Shown here one piece after another: positions 27,174-34,574 of a stretch of DNA of 64,000 nucleotides. The translations under genes and the position numbers were made by a program. Positions within the stretch are counted from its first letter, which is position 1. Each line of letters begins with the position of its first letter. The notes beneath the pieces are model-generated. The model did not search any database and was not told the origin of the DNA. It saw only the letters and a program-made list of their open reading frames with translations. The stretch comes from a bacterium. Lineage in GTDB: Bacteria > Latescibacterota > Latescibacteria > Latescibacterales > Latescibacteraceae. The stretch covers positions 4,480 to 68,479 of the forward strand of contig JAJFUH010000047.1 of NCBI GenBank assembly GCA_021372535.1, given 5' to 3'.

Positions 27174-27213
27174 AAGAGGGTGGTGAAAAGGTATCCTTTT
27201 CATGCGCCCTCTT
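27174..27213 (+). terminator. Long hairpin after the GH3 gene
   Basis: AAGAGGG...TGAAAAGG pairs with CCTTTTCA...CCCTCTT around a TAT loop, followed by TCTCTGTC. The stem is strong but the T-run is poor, so it may act as a terminator or as an mRNA-stabilising hairpin. Confidence 0.5.
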
Positions 27214-27318
27214 TCTCTGTCGTCAGACAGGAAACTACATTGTACGTCAAATAATTGTACGTATTTCCTGTTCTGCAGGATGGTATGAAAATTTTATTCC
27301 CTCAATGAAAGGTCGATC

Positions 27319-27498
27319 ATGATAGAATGTATCGAAAAAGAGGATGTGACACCCATCTGCCCGCACTGCAGCGAACTGGTTGATATGGTATGGTGCCGCT
27401 CGCTCGGAAGCGTGTTCGGGCGCCGCTATATTTACTTTTGTCCCCGATGCCGGAAAGTACTTGGCGTATCACATCGGAAAGGTTTCTGGATGGGATAA
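27319..27498 (+). CDS. 59-residue zinc-ribbon microprotein
   Basis: ATG at 27319 with AAAGG 7 bases upstream opens a 59-codon frame ending at TAA 27498. It encodes two CxxC knuckles (CPHC at about 15-18 and CPRC at 41-44) separated by an aromatic/basic stretch, WCRSLGSVFGRRYIYF. It ends in VLGVSHRKGFWMG. The spacing is that of a treble-clef or zinc-ribbon fold. It is short enough to be missed by length cut-offs. A clean hairpin follows 22 bases after the stop. Function unknown; a nucleic-acid or protein adaptor role is typical for such ribbons. Confidence 0.75.
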   Translation: MIECIEKEDVTPICPHCSELVDMVWCRSLGSVFGRRYIYFCPRCRKVLGVSHRKGFWMG

Positions 27499-27520
27499 TG
27501 ATTCGTCCCGCCTGAAAGAT

Positions 27521-27550
27521 GAGATGAAACGCCGCCCGACGTTTCATCTC
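27521..27550. terminator. Hairpin between convergent genes
   Basis: GAGATGAAACG and CGTTTCATCTC form a perfect 11-bp stem with an 8-base loop, followed by TGACTTT. It lies downstream of the zinc-ribbon gene and may terminate transcription; the T-run is short. Confidence 0.5.
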
Positions 27551-27672
27551 TGACTTTACCGTGAAACTATGCGTCTATCCCCGCCCATCAAGATTCCAGT
27601 TTTTTCCTGGTTTGGCTTCCTCTATATACTTTCTTATAAGTATCTTCCCCTTGTGCCTTCTGCCTTTCTTTT

Positions 27673-29304
27673 TCACTTTTCAGCCATGAAGGGATATCGG
27701 TAATTGACCGGGGGAAGGAAGGTTTCTTTGATAGCCCGCGGCGATATCCAGCGCTCGAGATTCAGCCAGCTTCCGGCTTTGTCGTTCGTTCCCGATGCGC
27801 GCGACCCGCCGAACGGCTGCTGGCCAACCACCGCTCCGGTCGGCTTGTCGTTGATGTAGAAATTCCCGGCGGCATTACGGAGAGCTTTCACCGCTTTCAC
27901 AATGGCGAAGCGGTCCTGGGCGAAGATACCACCGGTAAGCCCGTAAGGACTTGTCGTATTACAGAGCTGGAGCGTTTCTTCGTACTGTTTTTCGGGGTAA
28001 ACGTAAATTGTGACCACGGGGCCGAAAATCTCCTCGCACATGAGCTTCGAATGGGGATCTTTGCTTTCGACGACCGTCGGCTGGATAAAATACCCCTCCG
28101 AATCGTCATATGTCCCGCCGCAGAGTATTTTCATTGTAGGATCATTTTTTGCAAACTCGATGTATTCAGTGATCGTCTTGAAAGCATTACGGTCGATGAC
28201 GGCGTTCATGTAGTTACTGAAATCGCAGACATCGCCGACCTTTATCGTGGCGATCTCATCGAGCATCCGCTTCTTTACTTTCGGCCAGATATCGGACGGG
28301 ATGTAAGCACGGCTCGATGCGGAGCATTTCTGGCCCTGGTACTCGAATGAGCCGCGGACGATCCCAGTGACGAGAGCGTCCAGATCGGCGGAACTGTGGG
28401 CAAAAATGAAGTCTTTGCCTCCTGTCTCTCCCACAATCCGGGGATATGAGTTGTATTTGCGTATGTCCGAGCCGATAGTATGCCAGATTGTTGAAAACAC
28501 ATAGGTTGACCCGGTGAAATGCACTCCGCCGAGATCGAGGTGATTGAGAATGGGAGGAGCTATGACCGGTCCCGGTCCGGGAATCATGTTGATAACGCCG
28601 TCCGGCATCCCGGCCTCTTTAAGCACCTGCATGATGTAGTATGACGGCAGCACCGCCGCCGACGATGGTTTCCAGACGACCGCATTGCCCATGAGCGCCG
28701 GTGCCGTAGGGAGATTCCCCGCAATCGATGTAAAATTGAACGGGGTAATGGCAAACACGAATCCTTCGAGCGGACGGTGTTCCATGTAGTTGAGGACATC
28801 TTTTGTGGAAATCGGCTGGTCGTCGTAAATCTCGGTCATGAAATACGGATTGAACCGCCAGAAATCGATCAGCTCGCATGCAGAGTCGATCTCGGCCTGA
28901 TGGCAGGTCTTGCTCATGGAAAGCATGGTTGCCGCGTTGAGGGTCATGCGGTATTTCCCGGAGAGGAGTTCCGCCGCTTTCAGGAGCACTGTCGCCCGTG
29001 ACGACCACTCCATCTCGCCCCAGGTAATCTTCGCCTCGTTCGCGGCAGTAATGGCCATCTCGGCTTCCCTGGTGCCTGCGCGATGGTAACGGCCTAGTAC
29101 CTGCTTGAGATCATGCGGCGCCTTCATGTCAACCATGTCACCTGTCGTTACCTCACGGCCGCCGATGATGCAGGGGATTTCCATCGGATTGTCAAGCATT
29201 TCATTAAGCTTTGTCTTGAGCTCTTTACGTTCTTTTGTGCCCGGCGCATAGCTTAGTACCGGTTCGTTCTCAGGCTTGCGGATATGGAAGATTCCGTTAA
29301 ACAT
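27673..29304 (-). CDS. pruA: L-glutamate gamma-semialdehyde (1-pyrroline-5-carboxylate) dehydrogenase
   Basis: 543 residues from ATG 29304, which has an excellent AAGGGAGGAG ribosome site; a longer frame upstream is not needed. The aldehyde dehydrogenase oxidises glutamate semialdehyde to glutamate with NAD+ in proline catabolism. Diagnostic segments are EIPCIIGGREVTTGD, FAITPFNFTSIAGNLPTAPA, VGETGGKDFIFAHSSAD, and the catalytic cysteine in FEYQGQKCSASSRAYIP. The C-terminal QQPFGGSRASGTNDKAGS closes the active site. Length and motifs match the stand-alone PruA/RocA type of about 540 aa. No proline dehydrogenase is adjacent. Confidence 0.95.
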   Translation of the reverse strand: MFNGIFHIRKPENEPVLSYAPGTKERKELKTKLNEMLDNPMEIPCIIGGREVTTGDMVDMKAPHDLKQVLGRYHRAGTREAEMAITAANEAKITWGEMEWSSRATVLLKAAELLSGKYRMTLNAATMLSMSKTCHQAEIDSACELIDFWRFNPYFMTEIYDDQPISTKDVLNYMEHRPLEGFVFAITPFNFTSIAGNLPTAPALMGNAVVWKPSSAAVLPSYYIMQVLKEAGMPDGVINMIPGPGPVIAPPILNHLDLGGVHFTGSTYVFSTIWHTIGSDIRKYNSYPRIVGETGGKDFIFAHSSADLDALVTGIVRGSFEYQGQKCSASSRAYIPSDIWPKVKKRMLDEIATIKVGDVCDFSNYMNAVIDRNAFKTITEYIEFAKNDPTMKILCGGTYDDSEGYFIQPTVVESKDPHSKLMCEEIFGPVVTIYVYPEKQYEETLQLCNTTSPYGLTGGIFAQDRFAIVKAVKALRNAAGNFYINDKPTGAVVGQQPFGGSRASGTNDKAGSWLNLERWISPRAIKETFLPPVNYRYPFMAEK

Positions 29305-29599
29305 GTGCTCCTCCCTTATAAAGATGAAATGCCGTAAATCAGTGAGGATCTTCTTGTGCGGCATCACAATACAGATATAGTTAATAAGGTGATCGAGCTG
29401 GTTACATGAAAATTCCCCCTTTTAAATTCCATAGCGCGGAACAGAAATTTTATCAGCGAATATAACTGACTTATACACGGATAGTTAGAATGTGCGATAA
29501 CAGGAATATTCCAAAAGATAAAAAGCGTGTATGCCATTATGCAATACATTTTTTCACCGGGCTTCAGGATGACAATTAACACATTCTATTCACACGATT

Positions 29600-29900
29600 C
29601 AATGGAACGCGGATTTACGCAGACTGGATGGATATACACGGATTTGATATTTCTGATGTGAACGGCTGGTAATTACTAATGATAGTATATACAGTCTGTT
29701 ATATCTATTTGTGTCTTAGTGACTTTGTGGTAAAATATTTTCGTGAATAATACTCATGACCATAGATGGTCGATAAGAAGGGTGAAAAGTATTTTCAGAT
29801 AAACAGAGAGCTTTTCTCCGTGCCCTCCGTGTCTCCGTGGTGAAATATTTCATGAGTATTTTCAGCGAAATCTCAGATAAATCAGGGATAGATGTAAACG
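29600..29900. repeat. Interspersed repeat block (CATGACCAT...TTTTCAGATAAA), copy 1
   Basis: The 607-bp gap between pruA and the nucleotidyltransferase gene holds GAACGCGGATTTACGC, then TTTGTGTCTTAGTGACTTTG, then CATGACCATAGATGGTC, GTATTTTCAGATAAACAGAG and CTCCGTGTCTCCGTGG. The same order of blocks recurs at 60057-60350 and in part at 46270-46375. It is AT-rich and non-coding. I see no gene in the gap. Confidence 0.65.
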
Positions 29901-29911
29901 ATTAATAATTT

Positions 29912-31093
29912 CTATCGTGTTTTTGCAGTGGATAAAGGACTTTTACGGAGCATGAAAGTGAGGTATTCAGTACCTATAAATACTAATCCCGCAAGAACTT
30001 TCATCCATCTGAACACTTTTTTGGGAAGTGAAGGTTCATTGTCTTCTCCGGGTTGAAAACGGTCGATATACCCGATGCTGCGCAGCATCCATATCAGAAA
30101 ACGGATCCTCGACCGTATGCCGCGCGAAGAATAAAACCGGTACGCGGTGAAACGGTCACGGGCATCAGATAACCATGATTTTCTGTTCCATTGCCTGAGA
30201 ACATGTACGCACCACGATTCCCATTTCTCGAGCTCCTGTACATCCGGCACCCGATCGCATATGATACCGAAGTAACGGGAACAGGCATACTGCATACCAG
30301 TGAATATACCCGGCATCATATCATAGATCGCCCGGTCATGAATGATTTCGTATGACAGAATTCCCCCTGAGTCGATGAGGTAAGCCAGTTCGATAAGCGA
30401 GTTCAGCCTTGGGAGATACGGCCTGTTCAAGGGATCGGAGCGCATGAGAATCCATGCGTGATCGGTATCGGAAGGAACGAGAGCGGGGACTCCCCATAGA
30501 TTTACGCTCCATGCGTTTTCCCACATTGACTGCGACCATGTCCATGTTCCGGGGAGCATCGGATACGGCTCCGTGTGAATTTCGACAGCGGCTGCCCCGT
30601 CGGGATGTTTGAGAAGCGGTGCATGGTGTACCTGCCTGATACTCTCCCTGATTTCACCGTATCCTGCAGACCGGAGCACAGTGTCACATTCCGCTGCATC
30701 GCCGGCATGCACGAGCAGGTCGATATCGGCCATGAACCGGTATCCGAACGGAAAGAAACCCCTGATAAGCACCGCCGCGCCTTTCAGGAAGATGACGGGT
30801 ATATTATGTTTGTCCATGAGTTCGGCGATGTTCCGCACTTGCAGAAGAAGCGCCGCCGACCGCTGTTTGTTCCGTTCGAATTCGGCGCTCAGGATATCCA
30901 GTACTTCCTTCGGGAATGAAGAGCCCCATTGTTCTATTGCCATGCGGGCCATCCATGGCGCGATTTTGAGCTTTCTCGCCAGGGACAGGAGCTGTTCACT
31001 GCTGTGCTGCACCCGCTCGGAAAGCGTCGAATATTCCGCACGGTCATCGAGGATATTCAACAGATAGCGGAATACGGGCTCACTGTCAACCAT
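29912..31093 (-). CDS. Nucleotidyltransferase-family protein (PF14907 type) of a peptide-tailoring operon
   Basis: 393 residues. The nucleotidyltransferase core is recognisable at residues about 90-130: NIPVIFLKGAAVLIRGFFP followed by YRFMADIDLLV, where the DxD-like pair would bind metal and nucleotide. An LRSAGY strand comes next. This is the pattern of the uncharacterised nucleotidyltransferase family PF14907. Homologues occur in paeninodin-type lasso peptide clusters and in HprK/PqqD gene sets. The start overlaps the end of the glycosyltransferase gene by 8 bases, so the two are translationally coupled. The nucleotide used and the acceptor are unknown. The C-terminal 80 residues are basic and contain a hydrophobic segment near the end. 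Confidence 0.8.
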   Translation of the reverse strand: MVDSEPVFRYLLNILDDRAEYSTLSERVQHSSEQLLSLARKLKIAPWMARMAIEQWGSSFPKEVLDILSAEFERNKQRSAALLLQVRNIAELMDKHNIPVIFLKGAAVLIRGFFPFGYRFMADIDLLVHAGDAAECDTVLRSAGYGEIRESIRQVHHAPLLKHPDGAAAVEIHTEPYPMLPGTWTWSQSMWENAWSVNLWGVPALVPSDTDHAWILMRSDPLNRPYLPRLNSLIELAYLIDSGGILSYEIIHDRAIYDMMPGIFTGMQYACSRYFGIICDRVPDVQELEKWESWCVHVLRQWNRKSWLSDARDRFTAYRFYSSRGIRSRIRFLIWMLRSIGYIDRFQPGEDNEPSLPKKVFRWMKVLAGLVFIGTEYLTFMLRKSPLSTAKTR

Positions 31094-32204
31094 CGCCGGT
31101 TTTCTCCGTTTTTCGCAGTTTCGCTGTGCACAAATCGTATTTCACACGGTATTCGATTTTTTCGGGATTCATGTCGAGGAGTGTTTTATAGCAGTCTTTC
31201 CCCCTGCGGTAATCGCCGAGAAGAAAGACGCTTTCGCCAAGGGCTTCACGGGCGTAATCGCCGAACAACTTTTCAGGGTAGGACATGGTTTTATCGTAGG
31301 TGCCCGTCTCCCCCCACGAGATAAGCCGCTCGAAGCAGGGCACGGCTTCAGCGTGTCTGCCCTCGCGCATGAATTCCAGCCCTTGGTACCAGATGACGAA
31401 AGGATTTTCAGTGAAAAGCGACGCGGCTTCATCGATGAGAGGACGCACAGGTGTGTTCCTTTCACGGGCGAGCTCGATTGCATCCGTGAACGCCACAATA
31501 TCTGCCGCGGAAGGATGGCTCTTTCCCCGGACGATGGAAAGCGCCGTTTCAAGCTCGATGTCCGCTCCCCGGGTATCTCCGGCTGTACGCAGACAGAGGG
31601 CGTAATGACGATGATTGTTCGCATTGCCGGGATCGCGTTCCAGTTCCCTGGCAAGAAGCGGCAGATATCTCGTATGTTTCGACGTCTGATCGCCTTCGTA
31701 TCCATCATGGAGAACAGTCAGGGGGAGTATCCCGAATTCGGGAGCATCGTTGTGCAGTAATCGTCGAAGCGAGGGGAAAACCGACTCGTGGATGATGCCC
31801 TCGAATCTGAGGGCGGGATTATTCGGAAAGATACGGAGAGTCCGATACGGCGTCCAGTCCGTGAGGGGACGGTGATATACCTGCCAGCCGGCACCGTTCT
31901 TGCCTGCGAGGAGCGACCGGACTGAGGTTATATTTTCACAGATCACCCATTCATCGGCATCTATGCTGAAAATCCATCGCCCCGACGCCTGTGGAAGCAC
32001 AGCATTTCGTGCCTTCGAGAAATCATGTTCCCACGGAACCTCAATAATCCGGGCTCCGCGGTCATGTGCAAGGGAAGCGGTGCGGTTATCGGGGCAGGTA
32101 ATTCCGACGACAATATCTTCCGCCAGCCCCGTGAGAGAATCGAGGCACCGTTCTAAAGAAGCCTCTTCATCCCGAACTATCAAACAGGCAGAAAGGAGTG
32201 GCAT
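31086..32204 (-). CDS. Family 2 glycosyltransferase with C-terminal TPR-like repeats
   Basis: 372 residues. The N-terminal GT-A domain starts SACLIVRDEEASLERCLDS and carries the DxD motif in WIFSIDADEWV, as in WaaE/SunS-like family 2 transferases. The C-terminal about 170 residues are helical repeats (NNHRHYALCLRTAGDTRGAD, VFLLGDYRRGKDCYKTLL). GT2-TPR proteins of this layout include enzymes that glycosylate peptides (SunS-type) as well as lipopolysaccharide enzymes. Lying in one operon with a 60-residue peptide and an HprK-like kinase, a peptide acceptor is a reasonable hypothesis, but not shown. Confidence 0.85.
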   Translation of the reverse strand: MPLLSACLIVRDEEASLERCLDSLTGLAEDIVVGITCPDNRTASLAHDRGARIIEVPWEHDFSKARNAVLPQASGRWIFSIDADEWVICENITSVRSLLAGKNGAGWQVYHRPLTDWTPYRTLRIFPNNPALRFEGIIHESVFPSLRRLLHNDAPEFGILPLTVLHDGYEGDQTSKHTRYLPLLARELERDPGNANNHRHYALCLRTAGDTRGADIELETALSIVRGKSHPSAADIVAFTDAIELARERNTPVRPLIDEAASLFTENPFVIWYQGLEFMREGRHAEAVPCFERLISWGETGTYDKTMSYPEKLFGDYAREALGESVFLLGDYRRGKDCYKTLLDMNPEKIEYRVKYDLCTAKLRKTEKTGDG

Positions 32205-32267
32205 CGGTTCTCTTTATCCTGCATATAATCTGAAGCGTTGTCTTTTCAGGCCGGGTTTTCCGCGCCA

Positions 32268-32450
32268 TCAAATCGGGCTCACGGGGGGTGCCGCTACTTT
32301 TTTATCCGATGCCGCCTCTGCGTCCGGTGTGGACAGGCCTTTCATCGAAAACGACTGAACCACCGGAACCGTAAAAACAGTTGCAGCAGCTACCTTTTTC
32401 AGGAATGCGCGCTTGCCTGCATCGATTTTCTTCAAAGAATCATCCGACAT
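32268..32450 (-). CDS. 60-residue candidate precursor or substrate peptide
   Basis: ATG at 32450 has a near-perfect GAGGAGG ribosome site 6 bases upstream and overlaps the end of the kinase gene by 19 bases. The peptide begins with a polar leader (MSDDSLKKIDAG), then has a basic motif KRAFLKK. A hydrophobic stretch VAAATVFTVPVVQSFSM follows, with a small/acidic/proline-rich tail ending VAAPPVSPI. It could be a ribosomally made precursor modified by the neighbouring enzymes, or a small Tat-like membrane-anchored protein (K-R-x-F-L-K). It lacks the conserved Thr and Gly of known lasso leaders/cores. Serines in the tail are possible phosphorylation sites. Function unknown. Confidence 0.7.
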   Translation of the reverse strand: MSDDSLKKIDAGKRAFLKKVAAATVFTVPVVQSFSMKGLSTPDAEAASDKKVAAPPVSPI

Positions 32451-33301
32451 GGCAAACCTCCTCTATCCGCCTGATCTGGTTCAGGCGTTTTTGTGAGTAA
32501 TTCCGTTATAATTTCCATATTGCCAGAATATATGGTATAACACGACCGTTGTGATACAAATATACAGAGTTCCTTAATTATATCGGCGGATTTTATGCCC
32601 GGGTTGAGAATCTGAGTGAGCAGATTTTCCACCATTTCAGTCTGGGAACAGGCGCTGATTGCCGGTTTGCCGCCATGATGCGGATTGATGAAAAAAATCC
32701 GCTCCGAACCATTCCTGACCGGCGTTCGTTGTTCCCAGGATATGGCGGGATCATAAAAATAGAACATTCCGCCGTAGTGACTCGGATAGGGAGTGAGCTC
32801 GGCGCAGGCGGATTTCAGACCGGGAACGATATCGAGCGTTTTTTCCTTGAGGTGGAACTTTCGGGGAACAGGACGAAACGAGCCGTTTTTTACGAGGATG
32901 TATTCATCTCCAAACACATCGGCGCCCTGCATCGCAAGGGAGCAGAGAATCGATGTCTTCCCCGCGTTCTTTTCCCCGGATAGTATTCCGAGACTGCCGT
33001 CGAACGAGAAACATCCCGCGTGAATACACAGCTCGTCACGGTGATGAAACAACACAAGCGAATAGAACCATTCATGAAGATTGAGCACCGTCTGCACAGC
33101 GGAGGAGAAAAGCGGACTTCTCAGGTCGTTGAAGAGGATACGGTATCCGTCACCCTCGCTGTTGACGGTAAATACAAATGTGTGCCGGACCGGGCCATGG
33201 TCTTTTTCAACAGCGATGTCATTGAGCCTGTCCTGAATCTCCGGGCTCTGCGAATCAACGCTGATCGAGCAGTCGAGTATCTGAAATGTCATGACTGACA
33301 T
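32432..33301 (-). CDS. HprK-related kinase
   Basis: 289 residues. A P-loop of the HPr kinase/PEP carboxykinase-like type lies at about residues 109-117 (GEKNAGKTS), followed by the catalytic-loop-like DVFGDEYILV near 129-137. The N-terminal half is beta-rich. True HprK has a longer N-terminal domain and phosphorylates HPr of the PTS; no ptsH is present here. HprK-like kinases in lasso peptide clusters phosphorylate the C-terminal serine of the peptide. The start overlaps the PqqD-like stop; an alternative ATG at 33292 overlaps that stop as ATGA. The gene end overlaps the peptide gene. Confidence 0.8.
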   Translation of the reverse strand: MSVMTFQILDCSISVDSQSPEIQDRLNDIAVEKDHGPVRHTFVFTVNSEGDGYRILFNDLRSPLFSSAVQTVLNLHEWFYSLVLFHHRDELCIHAGCFSFDGSLGILSGEKNAGKTSILCSLAMQGADVFGDEYILVKNGSFRPVPRKFHLKEKTLDIVPGLKSACAELTPYPSHYGGMFYFYDPAISWEQRTPVRNGSERIFFINPHHGGKPAISACSQTEMVENLLTQILNPGIKSADIIKELCIFVSQRSCYTIYSGNMEIITELLTKTPEPDQADRGGLPCRMIL

Positions 33302-33558
33302 TGAACGATCAATCCCTTTTGGGTCATGTCCTCGAGGATGTTTTTAACCATGTCGGCAGGTGAATTGTCAAGAGTATATAATTCCTGAAAGAGGGAAATG
33401 ATTTCTGCCTCACTGCTGGTGCCGGTACATAATTCCCAGACAATCATCGCGGAGTGATTGAGAAAATGAACGGTGTTGCTCTTCGGGTCATAGAGAACGA
33501 AGCCATCCTTAACCGTGTTGACCTCGATATCTTCGACCTGTCGATATGCCTGTCCCAT
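33289..33558 (-). CDS. PqqD-family peptide-binding protein
   Basis: 89 residues from ATG 33558; a GTG at 33597 (AAGG upstream) would add 13 residues and is also plausible. The sequence has the PqqD/RRE signature: DGFVLYDPKSNTVHFLNHSA followed by MIVWELCTGTSSEAEI and a winged-helix tail (LEDMTQKGLIV). PqqD proteins and related RiPP recognition elements bind precursor peptides and present them to modifying enzymes. It is the first gene of the five-gene operon and overlaps the kinase gene by 13 bases. A start further upstream is excluded by the predicted promoter at 33656-33684. Confidence 0.82.
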   Translation of the reverse strand: MGQAYRQVEDIEVNTVKDGFVLYDPKSNTVHFLNHSAMIVWELCTGTSSEAEIISLFQELYTLDNSPADMVKNILEDMTQKGLIVQCQS

Positions 33559-33655
33559 GGGGAATCCATCGAACGAATTATATATTCTGAGGTGCACTTC
33601 GGCCTTCCGGACGGTAACCGCAGAAGCCCGTACGTATACCAATGAAATTGTTTAT

Positions 33656-33684
33656 AATATATTGTTTTTTATGTCATAAATCAA
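33656..33684 (-). promoter_or_regulatory. Predicted promoter of the PqqD-HprK-peptide operon
   Basis: On the minus strand TTGATT and TATATT are separated by exactly 17 bases. Transcription would begin near 33649, giving a leader of about 50 or 90 bases depending on the start used. A TTGAGTA...TACTCAA inverted repeat lies upstream at 33731-33755 and could be an operator. The 374-bp gap otherwise holds only the AT-rich upstream region of the divergent lipoprotein gene. Confidence 0.55.
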
Positions 33685-33932
33685 GCGCTATTTTCCATGC
33701 TTCCTCCTGTTTTTATTTAAACGGTGTTTATTGAGTATTTTCATGGGATACTCAACGTACAAGAATCTCTTCATAGGGTGTTCATAAAAATGGTTTTGTG
33801 CCAGAAATGTGTTTCGTGATGCATGAATCATGGTTATATATACACTGTCAGAAATCCCCGACTTTTTTTTAATTACATTTGTCTGTAATTTGGTAACTTT
33901 TTTTAATAAGCACTGTTGTAAAGGATGTGGTA

Positions 33933-34373
33933 ATGAACCATATGTATGTTTTGTGGCGGTATGCGTTGTCACTGAGGCTTGTTTTCCTGTTCGTTGTGAT
34001 GATTATCGGTGTTTCCTGTTCCGAAAAACGGATAGCCGGACGGTATGAATCAATTATCGGGACATGGCGTACCGAGCGGGGAATTGTCATGAGCATACGG
34101 ATGTCACCGGCCCAGGGCGCCGAGGCATCCATAAAACTGGCGGCAGGTTACGGGGGCAGCGATGTCGAAGTGGGGAAAGTCCTCATTTCGAACATCCGGC
34201 CGATGTATCAAGGTGGATTTTCAGGCATTTTTGAAATACCGGGGAATAAAAAGCCTGTCGAGGTCGAGATCAGTCTCGTTTCACCGGACACCCTTCTTAT
34301 CATATCTCGTGACAGGAGGGTAAAAGGTAACAGGATGATCTGGCGGCGTATACAGGAAAAGCAGAAACAGTGA
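33933..34373 (+). CDS. Small lipoprotein, function unknown
   Basis: 146 residues from ATG 33933 (AAGGA upstream). The signal peptide ends in a lipobox-like IGVSC, giving a predicted mature lipoprotein of about 120 residues. The mature part includes YESIIGTWRTERGIVMSIRM and repeated beta strands ending ...GNRMIWRRI. This resembles lipocalin-like or META-type small domains that begin with a GTW motif, but the match is too weak to name. It is divergent from the PqqD-like operon. Confidence 0.65.
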   Translation: MNHMYVLWRYALSLRLVFLFVVMIIGVSCSEKRIAGRYESIIGTWRTERGIVMSIRMSPAQGAEASIKLAAGYGGSDVEVGKVLISNIRPMYQGGFSGIFEIPGNKKPVEVEISLVSPDTLLIISRDRRVKGNRMIWRRIQEKQKQ

Positions 34374-34574
34374 TTGTCCGGGTATTGAGGTTTTTTGGTT
34401 GAATAATTTCTTTTATACGGTGAACTTTTCATGTTTTCAATAGTATAAATTAATGTCAGGCAGGCGGTTTAACGTATCTCTTCACCATCATCTGATATGT
34501 GTAAATAGAACGGATTAAGAGTAATATAGTAAGACTTCTTTATCCCAGTATAAATCCGCTGAGGAGCATGAATC

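Noticed and set aside
25257-27203. Long minus-strand open frames (about 290 and 340 codons) across the GH3 gene
   Set aside because: The plus-strand frame carries unmistakable GH3 and PA14 motifs. The antisense frames result from codon bias and show no family similarity.
32432-33301. Canonical HPr kinase/phosphorylase of the PTS
   Set aside because: The protein lacks the usual N-terminal HprK domain, and no ptsH, ptsI or sugar PTS genes are nearby. The neighbours are PqqD and a peptide.
29912-33597. Full lasso peptide biosynthetic cluster
   Set aside because: No lasso cyclase (asparagine synthetase-like) or transglutaminase-like leader peptidase gene exists in or near the operon, and the peptide lacks typical lasso core features. 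Only the tailoring-type genes are shared.
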